From contig USMU01000002.1 in assembly GCA_900555925.1 (NCBI GenBank), positions 1 to 53,991 of the forward strand: a stretch of DNA of 53,991 nucleotides. The letters are read 5' to 3'. Both the position numbers and the translations under genes were made by a program. Below, piece by piece: positions 27,326 through 34,709 of the stretch (positions within the stretch are counted from its first letter, which is position 1; each line of letters opens with the position of its first letter). Under the pieces are notes generated by a model. That model had not been told where the DNA came from, searched no databases, and worked only from the letters and a program-made list of their open reading frames with translations. The DNA comes from an uncultured Clostridium sp. (GTDB lineage: Bacteria; Bacillota; Clostridia; Christensenellales; Borkfalkiaceae).

Positions 27326-28633
27326 TCAAAGGTATTCCGGCAACCAAGCCTTGTGCGCTTCAAAGAGGTCGTCGCAGAGAGATTTGATTTCATCGAGCGT
27401 CAGCTCGGCAGAAGTATGAGGGTCGAGATATGCCGCGCGGTATACATCCTCTTTTTTACGGGAACGCGCCGCCTCGATCGAAAGCAGTTGAACGTTGATA
27501 TTGGTACGATTGAGCGCGGCACACTGTTCGGGCAAGGGAGCATGTCTGACAGGCTGAATCCCGCCTTGATCTACCAAACATGCGACTTCGACGCAGGCCT
27601 TTGAGGGAAGATTGGGGATAAGTCCCTCATTGATGACGTTTCCGTGAATACGGCACGCTTTATCCGTCACGGCCGATTCGATGATATACGAGGCAAACTC
27701 CTTGGAACGGGTATGCTCCAAATCTTCGGACAAAAGCTTCTCCTGCATTTCGTTCCATTCTTTAATTTGCTTTTCACAACGACGGGGATATTCGTCCAAA
27801 GGAATTTTATAGCGGTCAATCAGCTCCGAATGGGTAGCCTTGATAAAATAGGGAAGATATTCCGCGGTATGCTCGCTCGATTCCGTATTATAGTACCCGA
27901 ATCTATGCATGATTTCATGGCGAACCAAGTCCCATGCCATTGTTTCGGTGTACTCTCCCGATGCAGAGCGACGCTTAATTTCGGGATACATATCCCGTCC
28001 GTTTTCGTCCTCTATCTTCAAAAGCCAAGCCTGATGATTAATTCCCGCTATATCCCAGCGTGCCTTGTCTTTCAACGCCTCGGAAAAACCTAACGATTTG
28101 AACAGTCCCTCTACGCAATATTGCACGCTGTGACAGAGTCCTACCGCGTTTAAGTCAAGTTCTCTTATACAGTATCCCGTTATCATCGCCATAGGATTCG
28201 TATAATTGAGAAAAAGCGCGTTCGGACAGACTTTATGTATTACCTTTGCAAACTGTTCTAAAACAGGTGCAGTCCTTAAAAAACGAAAAATTCCTCCGAT
28301 TCCCAAAGTGTCTCCTATGGTTTGGCGCAAGCCGTATTTTTTCGGAACTTCAAAATCCGTGACCGTACAAGGCCTATACCCCCCGACCTGAACGGCATTG
28401 ACGACAAAATCGGCGCCCTCTAACGCGCTTTTCAAATCGGTATACCGGGCGATGCGCGCTTTTCCATAACGACGATTGATGTTGTTCAGCATTTTGAACG
28501 AACATTCCAGCCGTTCTCGATCAATATCGTATAATGCAATATCAAACTGTCCGAGAGAAGGCGTCAAAATACAGTCGCCTAAAACATTTTTTGCGAAAAT
28601 GGTGCTTCCGGCACCCAAAAAAGTAATTTTCAT
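27326..28633 (-). CDS. locus A: glycoside hydrolase family 4 (alpha-galactosidase MelA-like)
   Basis: A 435-residue GH4 enzyme. This family uses NAD+ and Mn2+ and an oxidation-elimination mechanism in the cytosol. Visible: NAD-binding FLGAGSTIF at 5-13, NYTNPMA at 143-149, and CHSVQ with metal ligands Cys167 and His168. The CHS signature groups it with alpha-galactosidases, alpha-glucosidases and alpha-glucuronidases that act on free sugars, not with the 6-phospho enzymes. MelA-type alpha-galactosidase is the most likely. The start at 28633 has GGAAGGA ten bases upstream; the open frame continues 67 codons further without family similarity and through the promoter. It is the first gene of locus A. 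Confidence 0.9.
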   Translation of the reverse strand: MKITFLGAGSTIFAKNVLGDCILTPSLGQFDIALYDIDRERLECSFKMLNNINRRYGKARIARYTDLKSALEGADFVVNAVQVGGYRPCTVTDFEVPKKYGLRQTIGDTLGIGGIFRFLRTAPVLEQFAKVIHKVCPNALFLNYTNPMAMITGYCIRELDLNAVGLCHSVQYCVEGLFKSLGFSEALKDKARWDIAGINHQAWLLKIEDENGRDMYPEIKRRSASGEYTETMAWDLVRHEIMHRFGYYNTESSEHTAEYLPYFIKATHSELIDRYKIPLDEYPRRCEKQIKEWNEMQEKLLSEDLEHTRSKEFASYIIESAVTDKACRIHGNVINEGLIPNLPSKACVEVACLVDQGGIQPVRHAPLPEQCAALNRTNINVQLLSIEAARSRKKEDVYRAAYLDPHTSAELTLDEIKSLCDDLFEAHKAWLPEYL

Positions 28634-28670
28634 TTTATAAAAATCCTTCCTTCCCTGTTTTTTCGCTTTT

Positions 28671-28699
28671 AGTATAACCTCCGCGAAAATAAATTTCAA
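28671..28699 (-). promoter_or_regulatory. sigma-A promoter of locus A
   Basis: On the minus strand TTGAAA (28694-28699), 17 bases, and TATACT (28671-28676) lie 38 bases before the GH4 start. The seven following genes have no other good promoter between them, so this probably drives the whole locus. Confidence 0.8.
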
Positions 28700-28705
28700 G
28701 ATAGA

Positions 28706-28734
28706 AATGTTGAATTTTATTGGCGTAATGTTGA
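28706..28734 (-). promoter_or_regulatory. direct-repeat activator site upstream of the locus A promoter
   Basis: On the minus strand the octamer TCAACATT occurs twice (28727-28734 and 28706-28713), start to start exactly 21 bp, two helical turns. The proximal copy ends six bases before the -35. This is the geometry of AraC/XylS activator sites, and an araC-type gene lies directly upstream. Assignment to that regulator is inferred. Confidence 0.65.
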
Positions 28735-28756
28735 CTCTTATTCTTTTATAACAAAT

Positions 28757-28798
28757 AAAAAACACCCCCTCCCCGCAAGTTTTTAAGGGGAAAGAGGG
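28757..28798 (-). terminator. terminator of the araC-type gene
   Basis: On the minus strand CCCTCTTTCCCC pairs with GGGGAGGGGG (10 bp including G-U pairs, 12-base loop), followed by TGTTTTTTATTTG. It lies about 100 bases after the regulator stop. Confidence 0.6.
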
Positions 28799-28895
28799 AG
28801 TTAAAATAAATATTTTATTGTCGAATCTCGCCATAAAGGAGCTTCCCGTCCAAACAGGAATAACCTTCTCGAAAATATTTCAAGCCGCACGAAAG

Positions 28896-29831
28896 CTACC
28901 ACGCATGTTTCGAATAACGTTCCAGGTCGGCGAGCACATCTCTCGGGATTGTAAGATTGTAACAATTCATAATATAAGCTTTATCCTCGGCTTTCGCATA
29001 TTCGTTCGGGGCAACGCCGGAGCATTTCCGAAAGACCTTACAAAACCAGCCGTAGTCGGTAAAGCCGCTGCGGTTTGCAACTTCGCGAAGCGTATATTTC
29101 CCTTGGTCGATGAGTTGACACGCTTTATAGGTTTTAAGACATTCGATATAAAAAGAGGGAGATTTTCCGACAAATCTCTTGAACAGCTTAAAAATGTAAG
29201 TGCGATCGAACCCAAGGTCGTGCGCGATTTTCTGCACCGTTAAGTCTGAACAAAAATGTACTTCAATGTAATTGATAATGGAATAAAAATATTCCTGCGC
29301 CCTATCCGAAAGGTCATTTTTCTGTTTGGGAAAAGTCCTAAGAAGCCATTCTATAAATAGATACAGATACCCCAAGGAAAGAAATTGCGGATAATCGGTA
29401 TTTCCTACTCCTTCGTATATTTTTTCTATCAATCCCTTACATTCCGCCTCCGGAAGATTGACGACGGGATTCTCCGAACCGATGGAAATGTGATTCATAA
29501 TGTCCTTACCCTTGGCTCCGCTGAAAGAAATCCAGCGGTAAATCCACGGTTCCTCTCCGTCCGCCTGATAATACACATAATCGTCCGGACCCATCACGAA
29601 AAAATCGTCTTTCCCGATACAAAAGCGCTTTCCGTTGATATTTAGAATCCCTCGCCCCGATTCCACATAATGAAACGTCCAAAAATTCCGCGAACCCGGG
29701 CCCCATTTATGTCCGGGGTCACATTTTTCATACCCCGCCTCACCTATCGTCAGATCGTGACTGAGAATAATATTCGGACAATACGCCTTATAGCTCTCGT
29801 TTTTCCAATATGATTTCTCGTTTCCGGTCAT
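28896..29831 (-). CDS. AraC-family transcriptional regulator of locus A
   Basis: A 311-residue regulator. The N-terminal ~165 residues form a cupin-like sensor domain (WTFHYVESGRGILNINGKRFCIGKDDFFVMGPDDYVYY is a typical stretch spanning its strands). The C-terminal HTH_18 domain (about 195-292) has two helix-turn-helix motifs: VQKIAHDLGFDRTYIFKLFK and LREVANRSGFTDYGWFCKVF. It most likely senses a sugar and activates locus A through the 21-bp direct repeat at 28706-28734. GGGGAGGGG stands eight bases before the ATG. The stop is TAG. It is transcribed separately, ending at the hairpin 28757-28798. Confidence 0.93.
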   Translation of the reverse strand: MTGNEKSYWKNESYKAYCPNIILSHDLTIGEAGYEKCDPGHKWGPGSRNFWTFHYVESGRGILNINGKRFCIGKDDFFVMGPDDYVYYQADGEEPWIYRWISFSGAKGKDIMNHISIGSENPVVNLPEAECKGLIEKIYEGVGNTDYPQFLSLGYLYLFIEWLLRTFPKQKNDLSDRAQEYFYSIINYIEVHFCSDLTVQKIAHDLGFDRTYIFKLFKRFVGKSPSFYIECLKTYKACQLIDQGKYTLREVANRSGFTDYGWFCKVFRKCSGVAPNEYAKAEDKAYIMNCYNLTIPRDVLADLERYSKHAW

Positions 29832-29876
29832 CTTTATTTCCCCTCCCCAATTCTAATATTGCCATATTGCTCTTTG

Positions 29877-29913
29877 TCCCTCGCGACGAAGACTTCTGCC
29901 TTCGCTTGCGGGA
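29877..29913 (-). promoter_or_regulatory. possible stem-loop in the araC leader
   Basis: On the minus strand TCCC ... GGGA closes an inner stem GCGAAG / CTTCG-TCGC with an 8-base loop, 46-82 bases before the regulator start. It may affect leader folding or stability; no known RNA family is recognised. Confidence 0.35.
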
Positions 29914-30104
29914 AATTTTCACAATGCCCTTTTGACTCGTCAATTTAACTGCTTTTGATTATAAATCGAGAATATTCCTTTTTTCCTTATGTATTTTCGT
30001 GCAAAAATTTTTACCAATCCTCGCGACTTCGATTGATATATGCTACCACATCGGGAGAGAAAAAAGCTTAGGCACCCTCGGTCCGTAAAAGATACCCCTA
30101 TATT

Positions 30105-30311
30105 TTACAGGCGCTTTTTTACCCTATATACCGATACATCAAATAATTTCGCTATGAACGGATAGGGAACGCTCTCCCCATAGTCCGCAAATCCCCATAG
30201 GGAATTTTTTTTCGAGAATAAGCCTCTCCCCGTTTTCCTTGCGTTTCTCATATCGCGATACGTATCCGTTTTGAAGCGCGGATTTACAAATACTATATAC
30301 TTTTCTTCCAA
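30105..30311 (-). CDS. doubtful small ORF with helix-turn-helix-like end
   Basis: A 68-codon frame with a TTG start and a stop codon two codons upstream of it. The ribosome site is weak (AGAAG). Its C-terminal end, IAKLFDVSVYRVKKRL, resembles the closing helix-turn-helix of ImmA/IrrE-type or small regulator proteins, which might mean a remnant. No HEXXH motif or complete domain is present. It is kept only as a low-confidence item because it lies alone in an otherwise empty region. Confidence 0.2.
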   Translation of the reverse strand: MEEKYIVFVNPRFKTDTYRDMRNARKTGRGLFSKKNSLWGFADYGESVPYPFIAKLFDVSVYRVKKRL

Positions 30312-30534
30312 ATTAATTTCTTCTGCCTGTTATTCGTTCAGCCAAGCCTCTTTTTCGGCTCCAAACTACAATGCGTTCTTCCATCGTTTTTTCGCTTATT
30401 TTTTCTTGTTTTATGGAAATATAATAACACAATTATCCAAAAACGGTCAAGCATTTAAATTTAATTTTAAGTTTTTGGACTTTTTCAAAAATCCGGCTTT
30501 TACCATTTTCCCATTTCATTCTTTGCCGTATATA

Positions 30535-30573
30535 GTAAAAAAGAGTGTTCCCCGTTCTTTGGGGAACACTCTT
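30535..30573 (-). terminator. rho-independent terminator of locus B
   Basis: On the minus strand a perfect 13-bp stem, AAGAGTGTTCCCC / GGGGAACACTCTT, with a 7-base loop runs directly into TTTTACT. It lies about 120 bases after the last gene of locus B. Confidence 0.9.
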
Positions 30574-30695
30574 CCCTTCAAATGAAATTTTAATATTTTG
30601 GGAGATCCGATAGCTCTAAATCTAACAATTTTTACTATCCGACCGCCCTACTTCGACGATTTTGAAAATGTGAGTTTCTCAAAGGACTCTATCGT

Positions 30696-32891
30696 TTATT
30701 TCCGTTCTCTGCGCTTTGCGAAAATCAGAGCGCCCGCCGCGGCGAGTACCGCGCCAATCGCTACCATGCTGCCGCCGAAAATCAAATTGCTCCCGCAACC
30801 TCCGTCCTCGGAAGAGCCCGAAGAACTGCCGGAATTTTCGGTGGAGTCCCCGTCGTCCTCGCCGTCCGCGGGAGCCGTAATGGTATACGTTTCCACCGTC
30901 TCTCCGTCCTTGGTGAGAACGAGCTTACAGCCCGTCGTCAGCTTATCCCCCGCAGCCAGAGCACTGCCGTCCGCCTTTTGAAGCGTCATCGCATATCCTT
31001 CGCCCGCATACACGAATTCTTCAAATTCCTCCGCGGTCATGCTTTCGCTCAGAGTGATGGAGGTGCCGTCAATCGTAATCTTATCCGAAGTGTTGACGAG
31101 CTTTTCCGTCTCCTCGTCATCGTCGATGATGACGGACAGCTCTTCCTCGCTCGTTTCGTACATAGATACGGCACCGATCTGCACGCCGCCCTGGAAATCG
31201 AGGTCGGGATCATACGCTCCGTCGAACCCGACGAAAATTTTATACGTTCCGGACGTTTCGGGCGTAAAAATCAAAGAAACGGGCATATACGCATTATCGC
31301 GTTCCATGCGGTACGCGGCGCGGGCGATCGGCTCGCCCGTTACCTCCGCTCCTTCCTCCGTCTCCGTCGCAGGCGTAGCCGTGAGCACTACGGGACTATA
31401 TAAACTATCGTACATCGTGCTTGCCGTTCCGGAAATATAGGGACGGATACGAGCCGTCATTTTATACATCTGTCCCGCTTTGAGCTCTACCACCTGATAG
31501 ATGCCGTCCCCGGGATTCCATTGGCTCAGCCAAATATTTTTGCCGCCGTAAAAGCATTTGGAATCGTCCATATCCACGCCGACCTGATTGCTTCCGCCGA
31601 CGAGCCACCAGCTATCGTCGCCCTTTTCAAAAGTTCCGTTCTTAATGAGATTGGTCTTTCCTTCGGGCAAGTCCTCTCCCACTTTGAAAAATTTGGTGTC
31701 GTCCACATACAGCCCCACGCCATAGGAGCCCGCCGCCTCTTTCACGGAGCAGGTGACGTATACATAGACTTCGGTAAAGTCACCGACGTTGCAGTGCGTG
31801 GAAAGAGTCGTATATCTCGTAGCGGAAATATCTTCTCCTTTCATGCGGTTTAAGGCGAGCTGTTCTTCGCTTCCGTCGGCATTAATCCCGCTGATTCCGA
31901 TTGCGCCCAAGGAAATATCGCTGTATTCGTTGATCCATTTGGATACGGACGCATAGAAGGCGTAATACGAATCGGGTTCGACCTGCACCTTTTGTTTGAC
32001 GGTAATGGAGCCGTCCATAACGCCCGCGTCGGCGACGAGGTACATCGCTTTTTCGCCCTCGCTGTTCTTATCCTGCAATTCCGAGCCTGCGGGCACGAGC
32101 CCCGCGGGGACGGTATCGAAGCCGTAACCCATTCCGTTTTCCGATTCGCCGACCCAAATTTCCTTGTTTTCGGCGTCCGAACCTTCAAAGCCCGGCTCTT
32201 TGAGGAGATTTTCGCTGCCCGGCGTAATGACGTCTTCCGCCAGCGTCAAAGAGACGTTATCGATATAGGCGGTCATCTTCTGCAAACGGATAAACGCGCG
32301 CAGGGAGGTATGGTTTCCCGTATTGAACACGCCGGAAAACAGGCTGTATCCGTTATAGTATTCCCATTCTCCCTCATCGTTCGTCTTTACGCGGTTGGTA
32401 TCCACGATATTATCCGCCCAGCGATGCTGCTGCACGTACATGGTTTCGTCCTCCCGCTCCTCGCTGGCAAAACCGAAGTAGATATTCGCGCTGCCCAGAT
32501 TCGTCGTGGCGCTGCGCAGGCGGAAGGACAAAACATAGTCGGTATTCGCATATACGTCTACCACCTGTGCGATTTCGGGATACCCCGAAGAATTCCCGGG
32601 CGCCGTAAGTTTGATGGCCTGTTCGCCCGCATAGCTGTCCTCGCCCGAAAGAATGTCCCAGGAACCGCTCGCCGCGGACGAAGTCGTATCGATGAGCCAG
32701 TCCCCGGTATCCTCTTTCGTCACGTCCTCAAAACCTCCGTCCGTAAAGAGATTGGACGTCGTAAGGCCGGAAGTGTCTTCGCTGACAGTCGCCGCTTTCG
32801 CGGTCAGTCCCCCGAATGCCGATGCGGCACACGTCGCCGCAAAGGTCAACGCCAATGCAAGTTTGGCCGCATTTTTGCCGAATTTTTTCAT
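30696..32891 (-). CDS. locus B: secreted carbohydrate-binding-like protein with C-terminal anchor
   Basis: A 731-residue protein with a cleavable signal peptide (likely cut after LTAKA, residue ~33). Three CBM4/9-like jelly-roll modules follow: NLFTDGGFEDVT ... IDNVSLTL (about 48-215), NLLKEPGFEG ... VDDTKFF (about 228-405) and NLIKNGTFEKGDD ... IGAVSMYE (about 415-600). Next come a small beta domain (about 615-675) and an acidic Ser/Gly-rich spacer. The end has GGCGSN, a hydrophobic helix and AKRRERK. There is no LPXTG; the end resembles Cys-containing CTERM sorting tails. No catalytic motif was seen, so surface glycan binding is the likely job. AGGAGG precedes the ATG, and it is the last gene of locus B. 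Confidence 0.8.
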   Translation of the reverse strand: MKKFGKNAAKLALALTFAATCAASAFGGLTAKAATVSEDTSGLTTSNLFTDGGFEDVTKEDTGDWLIDTTSSAASGSWDILSGEDSYAGEQAIKLTAPGNSSGYPEIAQVVDVYANTDYVLSFRLRSATTNLGSANIYFGFASEEREDETMYVQQHRWADNIVDTNRVKTNDEGEWEYYNGYSLFSGVFNTGNHTSLRAFIRLQKMTAYIDNVSLTLAEDVITPGSENLLKEPGFEGSDAENKEIWVGESENGMGYGFDTVPAGLVPAGSELQDKNSEGEKAMYLVADAGVMDGSITVKQKVQVEPDSYYAFYASVSKWINEYSDISLGAIGISGINADGSEEQLALNRMKGEDISATRYTTLSTHCNVGDFTEVYVYVTCSVKEAAGSYGVGLYVDDTKFFKVGEDLPEGKTNLIKNGTFEKGDDSWWLVGGSNQVGVDMDDSKCFYGGKNIWLSQWNPGDGIYQVVELKAGQMYKMTARIRPYISGTASTMYDSLYSPVVLTATPATETEEGAEVTGEPIARAAYRMERDNAYMPVSLIFTPETSGTYKIFVGFDGAYDPDLDFQGGVQIGAVSMYETSEEELSVIIDDDEETEKLVNTSDKITIDGTSITLSESMTAEEFEEFVYAGEGYAMTLQKADGSALAAGDKLTTGCKLVLTKDGETVETYTITAPADGEDDGDSTENSGSSSGSSEDGGCGSNLIFGGSMVAIGAVLAAAGALIFAKRRERK

Positions 32892-32914
32892 AAAATTCCT
32901 CCTGTTTTTTTATT

Positions 32915-34708
32915 TCAAATTTTGAAAAGCTCAAAATCGTCCACCCTGAGTATCTCCGCCGACGAAGAACCGTTAAATCCTACTCCGACGGTGACGGTCG
33001 TCTGTTTTCCCGTGCGGAAATTAATGGTGATTTTTGTCCACTCTCCGCACTTTTCAAATTCCTTGCTGCGAATGGTGCTGTCCCCCGCCTTTGCGAACAA
33101 TGTGATTTTTGAATCGAAATCTTCGTTCGTGCGGACCATGCAGGAAAGGCTGTAATTGGTCTGCGCCTCCAAATCCACGGCCTGAGAAATGTCCTGCCAT
33201 CCCTTGGAGCCGGTCAGCAACATACAGGTCATTCCCGTATAGGCTTCCTCTTTCATGCTTTCCGCCTTTACCCTTCCGCTCGCCGTCGTCGTCCAATTAT
33301 TGTGGGGCGTACTGTTCAAATCGGTATATTTATAAGTGACGTGGCGCTCGAAACCCGGATCCTGCAAGACGCGCATTTTATCCATTTCTTCTTCGGAAAA
33401 AGTCACTCTTTCCATCGGTTCGGGGTTCTTGCTGTTTTTATAGGGGCCTATCTCCGCCTTTTTCGCTTCTTCGGGAATGACGAAGCTAAGCTCGTCGTCC
33501 ACATACGCCACTTTGCCGCCCTGCGCGGGAAGGATTTCCTCCATGAGTTTCACACAGGTATCCACGGTTTTATCCACCGTCATGTTCGTATACTTGAATT
33601 GCTGATTTTCCGTAATTCCCTGCTTATAGACGTCGTCCAGCGCGTCATAGCCGATAATTGTGGAAATGATGCCGAAGGACGCCGCGGCCGTCGAATCCGC
33701 GTCGTTCGCGCACTGAACGGTGATTTTTGCCGATTTCAGAGGGTCGCCTTCGCCGTAAAGAAGCCCTATCACCGTGAACGCCGTACACATTTTCGCGTCC
33801 AATAAAATCCCGCCGCTGGGCCAGGGAATCCATTGATATTCTTCGCCCGTGTCGTTGAGGACGTATTTCCCATAAATAAATTCAAACGTCTCCTGAGCCG
33901 TCTTCCCCGCGTCGTATTTGTCGAGCGTATCCTCGATGACCAACGCCGTCCAGGAGTCTTCCGGGACGGCGGCGAGGCCGGCCTCGATAATCGCGCGCAC
34001 GTCGTCGGTGAAGAAGGCTTCGCCGTACATGGCGGCTATTACCTGCGCGCCGTAAATTCCGTCGCCGTAGGTACAGATCTCCGCAAATCTCTCCACGATC
34101 TCATTGGAATACCCCGTCATGTTGAGTCCCAAAAATCCTCCGAACGAAGCGCCGCACTGATAGGAATTTCCGTCGGGAAACCAAGTCGTCAGATCCCCGC
34201 CCGCGGAATATTTGGGATACCCCGAATACGGGGGCGCATAGCCGCGCTCCATCGCGTCGTTGTTGGAGCCTATCCAATACTCGAAATCGCGGTTATACAT
34301 ATCGATTCCGAGTTCCTTGCTCGTCGCGTCCAGTCCCAGCTTATCGAGCGCTTCGATTGCCGAAATCGACAGATAGAGGTCGTCCTGATTATAACCTTCT
34401 ATCTCCGTCTTTGCCGTCCATTCGGGCAGGCCGGATTCGTCTATCCACATCTTTGATTTAAATTCCCAAGGATACGCATATCCTACCCCCGCCATCGTCC
34501 CGACAATGGCGCCCTTTACCTTGTCCCGATAAGTTTCGACGGAAAGTACGGACGTCGTTTGCGGCAAATCCGCCGAAGAAATATGTTCGTAATTGTCCGT
34601 ATCTCCGCCGCTCTCCGAGGACGAGGAAGGATTCCCGCCGCACGCCGTCAGCGCAAAGCAGGCCGTCATGGCGACGCACAGCACACCGATGAGTCTTTTT
34701 TGTTTCAT
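32915..34708 (-). CDS. locus B: ADP-ribosylglycohydrolase-fold lipoprotein with CBM-like tail
   Basis: A 597-residue lipoprotein (lipobox ALTACGG, Cys23). After a Ser/Gly linker, residues about 60-400 follow the ADP-ribosylglycohydrolase (DraG/ARH) fold: KVKGAIVGTMAGVGYAYPWE, the first metal-binding acidic pair in NQDDLYLS, and the second site ANDADSTAAASFGIISTIIG. About 455-597 is a jelly-roll module ending VDDFELF. Well-known family members remove ADP-ribose from proteins in the cytosol. A cell-surface version in a sugar-import operon points to another substrate, perhaps a glycan. The start at 34708 is set by GGAGG eight bases before; an ATG 21 bases earlier lacks a ribosome site. The gene overlaps the end of the cytosolic paralogue's stop region. 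Confidence 0.82.
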   Translation of the reverse strand: MKQKRLIGVLCVAMTACFALTACGGNPSSSSESGGDTDNYEHISSADLPQTTSVLSVETYRDKVKGAIVGTMAGVGYAYPWEFKSKMWIDESGLPEWTAKTEIEGYNQDDLYLSISAIEALDKLGLDATSKELGIDMYNRDFEYWIGSNNDAMERGYAPPYSGYPKYSAGGDLTTWFPDGNSYQCGASFGGFLGLNMTGYSNEIVERFAEICTYGDGIYGAQVIAAMYGEAFFTDDVRAIIEAGLAAVPEDSWTALVIEDTLDKYDAGKTAQETFEFIYGKYVLNDTGEEYQWIPWPSGGILLDAKMCTAFTVIGLLYGEGDPLKSAKITVQCANDADSTAAASFGIISTIIGYDALDDVYKQGITENQQFKYTNMTVDKTVDTCVKLMEEILPAQGGKVAYVDDELSFVIPEEAKKAEIGPYKNSKNPEPMERVTFSEEEMDKMRVLQDPGFERHVTYKYTDLNSTPHNNWTTTASGRVKAESMKEEAYTGMTCMLLTGSKGWQDISQAVDLEAQTNYSLSCMVRTNEDFDSKITLFAKAGDSTIRSKEFEKCGEWTKITINFRTGKQTTVTVGVGFNGSSSAEILRVDDFELFKI

Positions 34709-34709
34709 G

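Larger units (their letters stand above)
29832..30695. other. long intergenic region between locus A regulator and locus B
   Basis: An AT-rich 864-base stretch without a convincing gene. It holds the araC leader with a possible stem-loop (29877-29913), a weak 68-codon minus-strand frame (30105-30311), and the locus B terminator (30535-30573). No promoter of good quality and no known riboswitch or tRNA was recognised in the remainder. Confidence 0.6.

Noticed and set aside
28634..28834. Longer GH4 protein starting at 28834
   Set aside because: The extra 67 residues have no family similarity and run through the promoter and activator repeats; the ATG at 28633 has a ribosome site and begins the NAD-binding fold.
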